Notes: generated by a model not told the origin, from the sequence alone. Shown: positions 17,803 through 27,009, numbered from the stretch's first letter. The stretch is DNA of 64,000 bases from Flavobacterium sp. ASW18X (GCF_005144745.1 NZ_SWKK01000008.1:310001-374000), one strand, 5' to 3'. A program made the numbers and translations.

Positions 17803-18675
17803 ATGCCAATGAATGTTAAATACTCTAAAATATTTGCTGGTACCATGACGTGGGGTAGTTGGGGCAAACAATTGACCAACACCCAAATGGTAGATTTAAT
17901 ACAGCATTGTTATACCAACAACATTACTACTTTTGATCATGCCGATATTTATGGGGACTATGGAAACGAACAGCTTTTTGGTTCTGCTTTTAAGGAAGCC
18001 GGTATAGCGAGAGAGAATATACAATTGGTATCTAAGTGCGGTATACAAATGACTAGCGGTCGAACCAATAAGGTAAAACATTACCAGTATGATGCTGCTT
18101 ATATTATTTCTTCCGCAGAACGCAGTTTAGCACAATTACAAACCGATTATTTGGATTTGTTTTTATTACATAGACCAAGTCCTTTATTACACCCAGAAGA
18201 GGTATCTAAAGCAATTAATATGCTTAAAGAACAAGGGAAAATAAAACAGTTTGGGGTGTCTAATTTTAATCCTGCACAGATAGCTGTAATAGAAAAAGAG
18301 GTTAAGGTAGAGGCAAATCAGGTAGAATTTTCTCTAACACATTTAGACCCTATTTATAACGGCACTTTTGATGATTGCTTGGCAAATAATAGAATGGCCA
18401 TGGCATGGAGTCCATTAGGTAGCTATTTTAGAGAAGATACTGCGCAAAACAATAGGATTAAACAAGTGCTTGCTAGTCTAGCAGAAAAGTACAATGTAGA
18501 TGAAAGTATGTTGCTTTTGGCTTTTTTAATAAAACACCCAGCGGGTGTATTTCCCGTAGTAGGGACTGCGAATAAAGAACGGCTAGTAAATTCTTTAAAC
18601 GCAGCAGCAATAGATTTAGAATTACAAGATTGGTTTTTACTTTTAGAAGCATCTCAAGGAAACGAAGTACCATAA
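17803..18675 (+). CDS. Aldo/keto reductase family oxidoreductase
   Basis: An NADPH-dependent (beta/alpha)8-barrel oxidoreductase of 290 residues. The catalytic tetrad is intact: Asp45 in TFDHADIYG, Tyr50, Lys78 in LVSKCG and His123 in FLLHRPSP. The NADP-binding end VFPVVGTANKERLVNS is near 255-270. It resembles the YdhF subgroup. The substrate is unknown. Two ATGs are possible, at 17803 and 17809. The stop codon abuts the next ATG, so it is coupled to the SDR gene. First gene of a three-gene operon. Confidence 0.92.
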   Translation: MPMNVKYSKIFAGTMTWGSWGKQLTNTQMVDLIQHCYTNNITTFDHADIYGDYGNEQLFGSAFKEAGIARENIQLVSKCGIQMTSGRTNKVKHYQYDAAYIISSAERSLAQLQTDYLDLFLLHRPSPLLHPEEVSKAINMLKEQGKIKQFGVSNFNPAQIAVIEKEVKVEANQVEFSLTHLDPIYNGTFDDCLANNRMAMAWSPLGSYFREDTAQNNRIKQVLASLAEKYNVDESMLLLAFLIKHPAGVFPVVGTANKERLVNSLNAAAIDLELQDWFLLLEASQGNEVP

Positions 18676-19434
18676 ATGGAAAAAACTGTATTAATAACTG
18701 GTGCTACCAGTGGTATAGGGAAAGAAACTGCTAAGTACTTTGCGCATAAAGGCAATTTTAAGTTGATTCTTTGTGGTAGAAGAACGGAAAGGCTAGAAAG
18801 CTTAATGCAAGAACTTAGTCCTAAAACTGCGGTTACTACTTTATCTTTTGACGTTAGAGACAAGCATGCTGTGTTCCATGCAATTGAAAATCTGCCAGAT
18901 GCATTTTCTGAAATAGATATACTTATAAACAATGCTGGCAATGCCCATGGATTAGACCCTATACAAAGGGGTAATATAGATGATTGGGATGCTATGTTAG
19001 ATATTAATGTTAAGGGCTTATTGTATGTAAGTAAGGCCGTTATGCCACAAATGGTTGCCCGTAGGGCAGGTCATATAATTCATATTGGTTCTACGGCAGG
19101 TAAAGAGGTATACCCAAACGGTAATGTGTACTGCGCAAGTAAACACGCAGTAGATGCTATTAACAAAGGGATGCGTTTAGATTTAAACCAATATGGTATA
19201 CGTGTGGGTGCTATTAACCCAGGTTTGGTAGCAACAGAGTTTAGTGAAGTAAGGTTTAAGGGCGATGAAGAACGTGCATCTAAAGTGTATCAAGGTTACC
19301 AGCCCTTAAAACCAGAAGACATAGCAGACATTATCCATTTTGTGGTGACCAGGCCCTACCACGTAAATATTGCAGATTTAGTAGTGATGCCCACCGCCCA
19401 AGCTAGTTCTACCGTGATAAATAAAAATGCATGA
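18676..19434 (+). CDS. Short-chain dehydrogenase/reductase (YdfG-like)
   Basis: A 252-residue classical SDR. The cofactor loop is TGATSGIG (8-15), followed by CGRRTERL, whose arginines favour NADPH. NNAG is at 85-88, the active-site Asn is 111, and the catalytic triad is Ser139, Tyr152 and Lys156 (YCASK). The sequence around GMRLDLNQYGIRVGAINPG resembles 3-hydroxy acid dehydrogenase YdfG. It starts right after the AKR stop and ends in an ATGA overlap with the AlbA_2 gene. Substrate not determined. Confidence 0.92.
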   Translation: MEKTVLITGATSGIGKETAKYFAHKGNFKLILCGRRTERLESLMQELSPKTAVTTLSFDVRDKHAVFHAIENLPDAFSEIDILINNAGNAHGLDPIQRGNIDDWDAMLDINVKGLLYVSKAVMPQMVARRAGHIIHIGSTAGKEVYPNGNVYCASKHAVDAINKGMRLDLNQYGIRVGAINPGLVATEFSEVRFKGDEERASKVYQGYQPLKPEDIADIIHFVVTRPYHVNIADLVVMPTAQASSTVINKNA

Positions 19435-20567
19435 TTAACAAACGTCTCCTCATTAAAAACCTATTGGCGCATAATGATGAGAATAGTTTCTATGATAAAA
19501 AACGTTTTATATCTATTGGAGAAAAAGAAGGTAAGGCTAAGTTTCTAAAACACGTCTGTGCACTTGCTAATAGTAACCCTAAAAATAACTCCTACATTGT
19601 TATTGGTGTGGAAGATGCAGATAATACTATTGTTGGTGTAGATTTCTTTGATGATAGTAAAATACAAAACCTAGTTAACGCCTATTTAGACAATCCGCCA
19701 TTAATAGCCTATGAAAATATACCCTTTCCACATTTGCCAGAAGGCAAGGTGGTGGGTCTTGTAACCATTACTAGTAACGGTAGGGTTTGTTCGCTAAGAA
19801 AAAATATTTGGAAGTATTACGGAGGTTCTGTGTTTTTTAGAGAAGGTAGTATAAGCTTGCCTAAAGTTTTTGATATTGAGTTAAAAGATATTAATTCAGA
19901 CAAGGTGGCCACACTAGAACAACATGCGCGTAACAATATAGAACTAACCTTAGATGGAGTCATAGATTTTATCAACCATAAACATCCAGATTTAACCAGC
20001 AATTACAAAGTGTTTAAAGAACAATTTGTGGTCTGTTGGGCAGGGAATACTAAAAAAGTAAAAGACCAAACCTATTATTCTAGGGTAGATATAGAACTGA
20101 TAAATGAGCAGGTAAAACTATTTTATTCAGCCTTAGATGAGGTTTCTATTCATTATAACGATGATACGTTTAATATACTAGAGTACGTACAATTAGGTTT
20201 AGGAAAAAATCAAAAATATTACCAACTAGAGGAAGTGACTATAAGGTTTTTTGAAAATGGAAAGTATAAAATAACAAGCAATCTTTTATTTGAGCCACCA
20301 CAGTACGATAGAAAATCACTCTATCACCTATACAATAGCACCAATGCCTTACTTCAAAAATTATCAAATAAAATCACCTTAAACAGTTCAGAAAAAAAGG
20401 ATTTAGAGCACCTACCAGATACTTTGTTAATCTGTTATTTAAATGGTTTTGAAGAGGCTAAAGACCAAATGGAAAAGGCTAGACCAGTGCTTAAAGCCTA
20501 CGATAAAAACATTTATCTGGAGCTAAAAGAAGCCTTACGAATTATTAGAAAAGTAAAATACAACTAA
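19431..20567 (+). CDS. AlbA_2-domain putative DNA-binding protein
   Basis: A 378-residue protein whose N-terminal half (about 10-165) carries the AlbA_2 (formerly divergent AAA-4) domain: KRFISIGEKEGKAKFLKHV, then ANSNPKNNSYIVIGVED, and a later GGSVFFREGS. AlbA_2 proteins are often transcription regulators. The C-terminal half (about 190-378) is of no family I recognise and is helical toward the end. The gene overlaps the SDR stop by ATGA, so it belongs to the AKR-SDR operon, and it ends in a 4-base convergent overlap with the PfkB gene. Confidence 0.8.
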   Translation: MINKRLLIKNLLAHNDENSFYDKKRFISIGEKEGKAKFLKHVCALANSNPKNNSYIVIGVEDADNTIVGVDFFDDSKIQNLVNAYLDNPPLIAYENIPFPHLPEGKVVGLVTITSNGRVCSLRKNIWKYYGGSVFFREGSISLPKVFDIELKDINSDKVATLEQHARNNIELTLDGVIDFINHKHPDLTSNYKVFKEQFVVCWAGNTKKVKDQTYYSRVDIELINEQVKLFYSALDEVSIHYNDDTFNILEYVQLGLGKNQKYYQLEEVTIRFFENGKYKITSNLLFEPPQYDRKSLYHLYNSTNALLQKLSNKITLNSSEKKDLEHLPDTLLICYLNGFEEAKDQMEKARPVLKAYDKNIYLELKEALRIIRKVKYN

Positions 20568-21508
20568 ACTGCCAAATCTTCTAAAGTGGGTAGCGCAGCG
20601 ATTGCGCCAAACTGCGTTGTAGTAATAGCACCCGCCTTGTTAGCCGTTTCTACCATAGCTGTGAGGGCATCAAAATCTTCTAAGATTGCTTTTGGGTTAG
20701 GCAATTTTGCTATTTGGTACAAAAGACAGCCTATAAAAGCATCTCCAGCCCCTGTAGTATCTATAGGATTCACTTTAATACTAGGTATCGTAGTTTGCCT
20801 TTCTGCCATACTTACATAAGTACCTTCTTTGCCTAGCGTTACCGTAATAATTCTTGCGCCAGCCTCATGCAGATAGCTACATGCATCTGCTACTGTTGCT
20901 TTACCAGAAAGTAAAAGTGCTTCTTCTTTACTGAATTTACATAGGTGAGATTTTTCTATAAAACCTTTGCATTTGGTAATGAATTTTTCTTCTTTCTCTT
21001 GCCACAAATCACTTCTATAATTTGGGTCAAAACTAATGAAGCAATCTTTAGTAATCCCATCAAAAAGATAGTGGGTGTAGGCTTCCTCCAAATTTCCGCC
21101 CAGTAGCGCCGTTGCCGCTCCAAAGTGTAGCATGTGCCCTTGAAATTTAGTTCTAAGGCTAGAATCGTACTTTAATTCTTTATCAGCGCCTCTAGAAAAA
21201 ACAAAATCACGTTCCCCATCTTCAGCAATAGAAACAAAGGCCATGGTGGTAAATTTTTTAGTGCGCTGAGCGTTACTAATATCCACGTGTTCATTGGCCA
21301 AGACATCTAATAAAAATGTACCAAAAGGGTCTTTACCAACCGCACCAACAAAACTACTTTTGCCTCCTAATTTTGCTATGGCGCAAGCAACGTTGGCTGG
21401 GGCACCACCTGCTTTTTTTGTAAATTCATTGGCCTTACTCAAATCACTTCCTTGGTGTTCCGCTACAAAATCAATTAGCAATTCGCCTACACAAAAAATC
21501 TTTGTCAT
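20564..21508 (-). CDS. PfkB-family carbohydrate kinase (fructokinase-like)
   Basis: A ribokinase-fold sugar kinase. It shows the N-terminal signature GGAPANVACAIAKLGG (35-50) and the C-terminal signature DTTGAGDAFIGCLL (from 251), with catalytic Asp257. The overall pattern (RTKKFTTMAFVSI, FDPNYRSDLW) is closest to fructokinases. The ATG at 21508 follows a GTG that could add one residue. No sugar transporter or glycosidase is adjacent, so the sugar is not certain. It reads toward the AlbA_2 gene and overlaps it by 4 bases. Confidence 0.9.
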   Translation of the reverse strand: MTKIFCVGELLIDFVAEHQGSDLSKANEFTKKAGGAPANVACAIAKLGGKSSFVGAVGKDPFGTFLLDVLANEHVDISNAQRTKKFTTMAFVSIAEDGERDFVFSRGADKELKYDSSLRTKFQGHMLHFGAATALLGGNLEEAYTHYLFDGITKDCFISFDPNYRSDLWQEKEEKFITKCKGFIEKSHLCKFSKEEALLLSGKATVADACSYLHEAGARIITVTLGKEGTYVSMAERQTTIPSIKVNPIDTTGAGDAFIGCLLYQIAKLPNPKAILEDFDALTAMVETANKAGAITTTQFGAIAALPTLEDLAV

Positions 21509-21631
21509 CACCTTTGGTATTAGGCTTGCAAGTTACATAGAAAATTAATCCAAGGGTATTCTGTGAAACTTTACCTTAATTTTTCTTAGTTGACCGGTAT
21601 TGTTTCTAATATTGTTACAAAGATTAGAGTA

Positions 21632-22360
21632 ATGAGAACATTAGTTATAGGCGATGTACATTCTGGTTTGCGTGCGGTAGAGCAGGTTTTAGACCGTGCC
21701 GCAGTAACCGCAGATGACCATATAGTATTTTTAGGGGATTACGTAGATTCTTGGAGTGATGCTTTTGAAACCATAGCCTATCTAATACAATTAAATACTA
21801 CGCATAATTGCACTTTTATCCGTGGTAATCATGACGAATTATGTTTAGATTGGTTAGTTGAGGGCAAAGATAACCCTACTTGGTTATTGCATGGTGGGGC
21901 AGCCACTAAAGCATCTTACGAGAAAAGAGAAAGAGCAGCGTGGGAGTCGCATATTCATTTTCTACAGGAAGAACTGGTAAATAATTGGGTAGATAACAAT
22001 AACAACCTTTATTTACATGCAGGGTTCACCAACTTAAAAGGAATTGAGCACGAATATTTTGAGAAAACATTTTATTGGGATAGAACCTTATGGGAGCTTG
22101 CACAAGCATTGAATCCAGAATTATCTGTAGAAGACGCCCGTTTTCCTAAGAGACTAACCCATTATAACGAAATATTTATAGGGCATACCCCTATTTCTAA
22201 AACGGGTTTAGCAGTACCTAAAAATGGTGCCAATGTTTGGAATGTAGATACTGGGGCGGCTTTTATGGGCGCTTTAACAATCATGGATGTTGCAACAAAG
22301 GAATATTGGCAAAGTGACCCTGTACACACGCTTTATCCTAGCGAAAAGGGAAGAAATTAA
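21632..22360 (+). CDS. Calcineurin-like metallophosphoesterase
   Basis: A cytoplasmic phosphoesterase with the two-metal site: GDVHSG (from residue 6), FLGDYVDSW, RGNHDE and IGHTPIS. The sequence is close to diadenosine tetraphosphatase or serine/threonine phosphatase relatives. The ATG at 21632 is preferred over an upstream TTG at 21590 because MRTLVIGDVHSG is the normal N-terminus of the family. It is a stand-alone gene 59 bases ahead of the desaturase gene. Confidence 0.88.
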   Translation: MRTLVIGDVHSGLRAVEQVLDRAAVTADDHIVFLGDYVDSWSDAFETIAYLIQLNTTHNCTFIRGNHDELCLDWLVEGKDNPTWLLHGGAATKASYEKRERAAWESHIHFLQEELVNNWVDNNNNLYLHAGFTNLKGIEHEYFEKTFYWDRTLWELAQALNPELSVEDARFPKRLTHYNEIFIGHTPISKTGLAVPKNGANVWNVDTGAAFMGALTIMDVATKEYWQSDPVHTLYPSEKGRN

Positions 22361-22419
22361 GCCCAAATATAGCTGTAATTACATATTTTATTGGGAACTT
22401 TACCAAAACAGAACTAGTT

Positions 22420-23421
22420 ATGTCTTTGAAAAATATACGATTGGAAGTGATGCAGGCCATAGAACCTAAGGTTGCAGGTTTTATGGATAAGTATCTTATG
22501 CCGATTGAAAAAATATGGCAACCGACAGATTTTTTACCAGATTCGCAAAGTGATACTTTCTTTGATGAAGTAGAGCAAATTAGAGAAGAAGCTAAGGAAT
22601 TAGGATACGATTTTTGGGTTACTCTTGTAGCGGATACTATTACAGAAGAAGCTTTACCTACCTATGAATCTTGGTTAATGGATGTAGAAGGTGTGGATCA
22701 GCATAGCGAAATGGGTAAAGAGAACGGGTGGTCTAAATGGGTACGTGCTTGGACAGCGGAAGAAAATCGTCATGGAGATGTGCTTAATAAATATTTGTAT
22801 TTATCTGGAAGGGTAAATATGAGAGAAATAGAAATTACTACCCAGCATTTAATTGCAGATGGTTTTGATATAGGAACAGATAGAGATCCCTACAAAAACT
22901 TTGTCTACACTACGTTTCAAGAACTAGCTACAAACATTTCTCATAAACGTGTAGGTAAACTGGCGAAGCAAAAGGGGAATGCCTTATTGGCAAAAATGTG
23001 TAACATCATTGCTGGGGACGAAATGCGTCACCATTTTGCATATCAAGAGTTTGTGAAAACTATTATGGACCATGACCCTAGTGGTATGGTGTTGGCTTTT
23101 GCAGATATGATGAAGAAAAAAATTGTGATGCCTGCGCATTTTTTAAGAGAGTCTGGCGGTAGTATAGGAGAAGCTTTTGAGCAGTTTTCTAACTGTGCTC
23201 AAAGGTTGGGAGTGTATACGGCACAAGATTATATAGATATCCTTAAAAAACTAAATAGTGCATGGGAAATAGAGAATTTAAGAGAATTGTCTGATCAGGC
23301 AGAACGCGCTAGAGACTATTTGGTTAAGTTACCCGACCGTTTACAACGTATCTCTGACCGGATGAAGGTTTCTATGGATCCCTATCATTTTAAATGGGTG
23401 GAAGCCAACGGAATGTTATAA
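22420..23421 (+). CDS. Acyl-[acyl-carrier-protein] desaturase
   Basis: A soluble di-iron desaturase of 333 residues that introduces a cis double bond into acyl-ACP. The carboxylate/histidine iron ligands are visible in EENRHG (114-119) and DEMRHH (199-204). Further family marks are KWVRAWTAEE and VGKLAKQKGNALLAKMC. Such enzymes allow aerobic unsaturated fatty-acid synthesis and membrane fluidity adjustment. A very strong terminator follows directly. Confidence 0.95.
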   Translation: MSLKNIRLEVMQAIEPKVAGFMDKYLMPIEKIWQPTDFLPDSQSDTFFDEVEQIREEAKELGYDFWVTLVADTITEEALPTYESWLMDVEGVDQHSEMGKENGWSKWVRAWTAEENRHGDVLNKYLYLSGRVNMREIEITTQHLIADGFDIGTDRDPYKNFVYTTFQELATNISHKRVGKLAKQKGNALLAKMCNIIAGDEMRHHFAYQEFVKTIMDHDPSGMVLAFADMMKKKIVMPAHFLRESGGSIGEAFEQFSNCAQRLGVYTAQDYIDILKKLNSAWEIENLRELSDQAERARDYLVKLPDRLQRISDRMKVSMDPYHFKWVEANGML

Positions 23422-23422
23422 T

Positions 23423-23453
23423 AAAAAGCCGGGTCTAAAAGACCCGGCTTTTT
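23423..23453. terminator. Bidirectional intrinsic terminator
   Basis: AAAAAGCCGGGTC, loop TAAAA, GACCCGGCTTTTT: a 13-bp perfect stem flanked by A- and T-runs. It lies between the convergent desaturase and coiled-coil protein genes and can stop transcripts from both sides. Confidence 0.95.
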
Positions 23454-23457
23454 GTTT

Positions 23458-24114
23458 TTAAAGTTTGCCACCTATATGCTCATCTTGCCATTTAACCAAT
23501 TCTATCCATTTACCTTCATAAGCCATCTTTGCTTGTAGAGGCCAAGAACCGGGATTGTGTATGCGGTAGCGTTCCCCACCAGAGTTTAATACTTCTTGAC
23601 ATTTTTCTACCGTCGTCTCTGACAATTCTTTCCAAGTCTTAATACCGAAATTGTGGAATAAACCTTCAATTTTAGGTCCTATACCTTCTACTATTTTTAA
23701 ATCGTCTTGCTTAATTTTTTTACCGTATGCAGCCTTTGCATCGGCTGCATTAAAGACTAAACCAGTTACTGCACCAGCAGCTAATGAGCTTACTACATTT
23801 GTAGAAGCAGCAGATTTTAATTTGCCTTGGCAAAGGTCTAAGTCGGTTTTTAATTTGGCGTTTTCTGTTTCTAATGCCTTTAGGGTTGCACTGTGGTCTA
23901 CTACCGGCGTATTAGCAGTTGCATTCAGTTTTGCATTAGCCGCATCTAAATCTGCCTGTAATTTGCCGTTTTTAGATTTCCAGCTATTTAGTTCTTCAGT
24001 GTTATCTATAACTTCAGTCTTGCTGTTCCCTTTACCTAATAAATAGCCAAGAAGGGCACAAATGGCACCTACTAAAAGAGGAATTATCCAGCACCAGATA
24101 TTATCTAAATTCAT
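23458..24114 (-). CDS. Membrane-anchored coiled-coil protein with helix-hairpin-helix-like end
   Basis: A 218-residue protein. An N-terminal membrane helix (about 7-27, IIPLLVGAICALLGYLLGKG) is followed by a coiled coil (about 38-108) and a C-terminal domain that opens with DDLKIVEGIGPKIEGLFHNF, a helix-hairpin-helix-like sequence also found fused to ribosomal L21-type or DNA-binding proteins. The last residues (from about 175) carry the aromatic WPLQAKMAYEGKW. The function is not established; DNA or nucleoprotein tethering at the membrane is one possibility. It lies downstream of the OmpA gene on the same strand, 22 bases away. Confidence 0.75.
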   Translation of the reverse strand: MNLDNIWCWIIPLLVGAICALLGYLLGKGNSKTEVIDNTEELNSWKSKNGKLQADLDAANAKLNATANTPVVDHSATLKALETENAKLKTDLDLCQGKLKSAASTNVVSSLAAGAVTGLVFNAADAKAAYGKKIKQDDLKIVEGIGPKIEGLFHNFGIKTWKELSETTVEKCQEVLNSGGERYRIHNPGSWPLQAKMAYEGKWIELVKWQDEHIGGKL

Positions 24115-24136
24115 TTTTTAAAGTTTAAGGTTTGTA

Positions 24137-25057
24137 TTATTTAAGTGTGATAACGGTTCTTCTATTTTTGGAGCGGCCTTCTTCCGTAGCATTATCCGCA
24201 ATAGGCTCATCCGGTCCTTTAGATTCAGAAATAATCTTATTTGCAGGGATACCATTACGTACTAAATAAGATTTGGCAAAATCTGCTCTTTCTTGTCCTA
24301 AGGTTATATTGTTGATACGGTTACCAGTATTATCTGTATGGCCAACAACATCGCACATTGCACTGGGTACCTTATCTAAATACGTACCTATATCAGCAAT
24401 TTTTTGCCGTTGAGTAGCGGTTAAATTAATTGTAGCTTCACCAGTATTAAAATATAATACAAGCGGATTGTCAACAATCTTATCGTGTAATGTTTTTAAA
24501 TCTTCTGCACTCGTTTCTTTTTTTGCAGAAATAGTATAGGATAATGGGCCGTAATAAATGTTATCTTCAGAAGGTATCATTTCTTCCTTCAAAGTCCCTG
24601 CTATTGTAGTTTGAGAAGATGGAACGCCAAGGTTTACCATGTAATTTTTTACCGTATTAGCTCTTGCCAGTCCTAAGTTTGGCCATGCAGAAGTATTGGT
24701 TTCACTGTCTTTGTAAAAGCCAGTGATGGTTATGGCCTTTTCTGGATGCTCAGTTAGGTAGGATTTTAGAGAACTGCTTGCTTCTGTTAAGGATGGAGCT
24801 AAAGGCTCTAAATAATTGGCAGAAGAAGCGCTAAAATTAAAGTTCTCTTCTTCGTTTAATTTCCAATCCCCATCGGTTAAAGCAAAAGGGTACTTTGTGG
24901 CTTCGGGGGTTTTGGGCGTTGTTATTTCTTCTACCTTATCTGTGGTTGCATTATTTTGGTCAGAAGCCATGCAACAGCTGCAAAAGTTAAAGTAGAGAAA
25001 AATACCCAGAATAATAGTGATTAGAATCCCTATTATGTAGGTTAGATTTCTAGACAT
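24137..25057 (-). CDS. OmpA-family protein with N-terminal membrane anchor
   Basis: An envelope protein with one N-terminal hydrophobic segment followed by Cys-rich FNFCSCCMA, so it may be a lipoprotein or an anchored protein. Two OmpA-like repeats follow: a divergent one (about 80-165, ITGFYKDSETNTSAWPNLGL) and a canonical peptidoglycan-binding OmpA C-terminal domain at the end (VVGHTDNTGNRINNITLGQE, then SKNRRTVITLK). It would link the envelope to peptidoglycan. The ATG at 25057 is preferred to an in-frame TTG at 25087. It probably shares a transcript with the coiled-coil gene that follows. Confidence 0.88.
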   Translation of the reverse strand: MSRNLTYIIGILITIILGIFLYFNFCSCCMASDQNNATTDKVEEITTPKTPEATKYPFALTDGDWKLNEEENFNFSASSANYLEPLAPSLTEASSSLKSYLTEHPEKAITITGFYKDSETNTSAWPNLGLARANTVKNYMVNLGVPSSQTTIAGTLKEEMIPSEDNIYYGPLSYTISAKKETSAEDLKTLHDKIVDNPLVLYFNTGEATINLTATQRQKIADIGTYLDKVPSAMCDVVGHTDNTGNRINNITLGQERADFAKSYLVRNGIPANKIISESKGPDEPIADNATEEGRSKNRRTVITLK

Positions 25058-25234
25058 GTGTATAATAATTAGTGTTCTATTTGGCAAATTATAAAAAAAC
25101 CAAATAAAAAGTTAAAAACCTGAACAGAAATTATTAAATAACAGGAAGTTAATGTAAAATTCACATAGAAAAACTGCCAAATATTCGTGTATTGTTGAGA
25201 ATTTAACCATTTACACAAATTCTTATACCAACTA

Positions 25235-25242
25235 TAGCTTTG
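25235..25242 (+). promoter_or_regulatory. Exact -7 box (TAGCTTTG) ahead of a candidate small RNA
   Basis: TAGCTTTG matches TAnnTTTG at all fixed positions. No TTG lies at the standard distance; the nearest one, at 25195-25197, is too far. A transcript from here would start near 25249 and run into the terminator at 25374-25402. Confidence 0.4.
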
Positions 25243-25248
25243 TGCTTT

Positions 25249-25402
25249 AGAATCAAGGAATTATAGAGGAAATTTGAAATAGTAAAATAAAACCCTATTT
25301 CTCCCGACGAGGTTCCGGCATTGAAATAGGGTTACTACGATTAAGTTTGAGTTAGTTAAGTTGGTAAAATCGCTGTACGCTAGTATGGCGATTTTTTTTT
25401 TT
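25249..25402 (+). ncRNA. Candidate small RNA in the ompA-aldehyde dehydrogenase gap
   Basis: The 343-base gap between two minus-strand genes contains no ORF but two strong plus-strand structures. A perfect 11-bp stem AACCCTATTTC (25291-25301) / GAAATAGGGTT (25323-25333) encloses a 21-base GC-rich loop. Then AAAATCGC...GCGATTTT closes a terminator hairpin followed by eleven T residues (25392-25402). A U-tract this long makes sense only for plus-strand transcription, yet no plus-strand gene lies upstream for over 1.8 kb. Predicted length about 150 nt. I cannot tell whether it belongs to a known Rfam family such as 6S-Flavo or Flavo-1. The 11-bp stem could alternatively terminate the minus-strand dehydrogenase transcript. 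Confidence 0.5.
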
Positions 25403-26954
25403 ACAAATCGAATTTAATTCCTTGTGCCAACGGTAACTCGGTAGTATAATTTATAGTATTTGTTTGTCTGCGCATATACACTTTCCAAGCGTCAGAACCA
25501 CTTTCACGTCCACCACCAGTTTCTTTTTCTCCACCGAAAGCGCCACCAATTTCTGCACCCGATGTGCCAATGTTAACATTGGCAATACCACAATCACTAC
25601 CAGAGGCAGCTAAAAAGCGTTCTGCTTCCCTTAGGTTATTGGTCATAATGGCAGAAGATAATCCTTGTGCTACATCGTTTTGTATCGCGATAGCTTCTGT
25701 TACATCTCCACTGTATTTTAATACGTATAAAATAGGAGCAAAGGTTTCTTCTTGTACAATTTCAAAATCGTTTTTAGCTTCTACAATAGCCGGCTGTACA
25801 TAACAGCCACTTTCAAAGCCAGTTCCAGAAAGCACTCCCCCTTCAACCAAAACAGTACCGCCTTCGCTCACTGCTTTTTCTAAAGCCTTTTGGTACATGT
25901 CTACGGCAGTAGTATCTATTAGTGGACCTACATGGTTATTTTCGTCTAAAGGATTGCCAATACGCAATTGCTGGTATGCTGCAACAATAGCCTCTTTTAC
26001 TTTATCATAAATAGCTTCATGAATAATAAGTCTTCTGGTAGATGTACAACGTTGCCCAGCAGTACCTACGGCACCAAAAACGGCACCTATAACGGTCATT
26101 TTAATATCTGCATCTGGCGTTACAATTATGGCATTGTTACCACCAAGTTCTAATAAAGATTTACCCAACCTAGCGGCTACTTTTTGCGCTACAATTTTTC
26201 CCATCCTTGTAGAGCCAGTTGCGGAAACTAAAGGTACGCGTTTGTCTGTAGAAAGATATTCGCCTACGGTGTAATCTCCATTAACCAAACAGCTAATACC
26301 TTCTGGTAAATTGTTTTCTTGGATTACAGCTGCCATAATGTTTTGACAAGCAACACCACATAATGGTGTTTTCTCAGAGGGTTTCCAAACACATACGTCA
26401 CCACAAATCCAAGCCAAGGCCGTATTCCATGCCCATACCGCAACAGGAAAGTTAAATGCAGAAATAATTCCTACAATTCCTAAGGGATGATATTGTTCAT
26501 ACATACGGTGTCCAGGACGTTCAGAATGCATGGTTAAACCATGTAATTGTCTAGAAAGACCAACGGCAAAATCGCAAATGTCAATCATTTCTTGTACTTC
26601 TCCCAAACCTTCTTGGTAAGACTTACCCATCTCAAAAGAAACTAATTTACCCAAAGGTTCTTTTAGTTCTCTAAGTTTATCACCAAACTGTCTTACAACT
26701 TCTCCGCGTTGTGGTGCGGGTACAGTTCTCCAATGTTTAAAAGCATTTTGAGCCTTTTCCATCACTTTTTCGTAACCCTCTTTGGTAGTGGTGGTCACCT
26801 TGGCAATTAAACTGTCATCTACAGGTGAGTAAGAAGCTATTTCTGGCCCGTTACCAAAAGAAGAAGTGCCGGTAGAGGTTCCCTGATTTATATCTGAGAT
26901 ACCTAATTGTTTTAAAGCTTGATCTATACCAAAAGCAGTTGCAATTTCTGACAT
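25401..26954 (-). CDS. Aldehyde dehydrogenase, ALDH7 (antiquitin)-like
   Basis: A 517-residue NAD-dependent aldehyde dehydrogenase. Catalytic residues: Asn168 in AFNFP, Lys191, Glu269 in LLELGGNN and nucleophile Cys303 in GTAGQRCTSTRR. The wording around the active site (GQRCTSTRRLIIHE) and the length match ALDH7, whose members oxidise alpha-aminoadipic semialdehyde and related aldehydes. It follows the 3-hydroxyanthranilate dioxygenase and DUF1304 genes on the same strand, so oxidation of a semialdehyde in tryptophan breakdown is also conceivable; that is an inference from order only. Its stop codon overlaps the U-tract of the opposing plus-strand terminator. Confidence 0.93.
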   Translation of the reverse strand: MSEIATAFGIDQALKQLGISDINQGTSTGTSSFGNGPEIASYSPVDDSLIAKVTTTTKEGYEKVMEKAQNAFKHWRTVPAPQRGEVVRQFGDKLRELKEPLGKLVSFEMGKSYQEGLGEVQEMIDICDFAVGLSRQLHGLTMHSERPGHRMYEQYHPLGIVGIISAFNFPVAVWAWNTALAWICGDVCVWKPSEKTPLCGVACQNIMAAVIQENNLPEGISCLVNGDYTVGEYLSTDKRVPLVSATGSTRMGKIVAQKVAARLGKSLLELGGNNAIIVTPDADIKMTVIGAVFGAVGTAGQRCTSTRRLIIHEAIYDKVKEAIVAAYQQLRIGNPLDENNHVGPLIDTTAVDMYQKALEKAVSEGGTVLVEGGVLSGTGFESGCYVQPAIVEAKNDFEIVQEETFAPILYVLKYSGDVTEAIAIQNDVAQGLSSAIMTNNLREAERFLAASGSDCGIANVNIGTSGAEIGGAFGGEKETGGGRESGSDAWKVYMRRQTNTINYTTELPLAQGIKFDL

Positions 26955-27009
26955 TTATAACTTTTTTAGAGTGAATTGTTACAAAAATACAAAGTTTACC
27001 TAGATGAAG

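Noticed and set aside
21590-21631. TTG start for the metallophosphoesterase
   Set aside because: The family N-terminus MRTLVIGDVHSG begins at the ATG at 21632.
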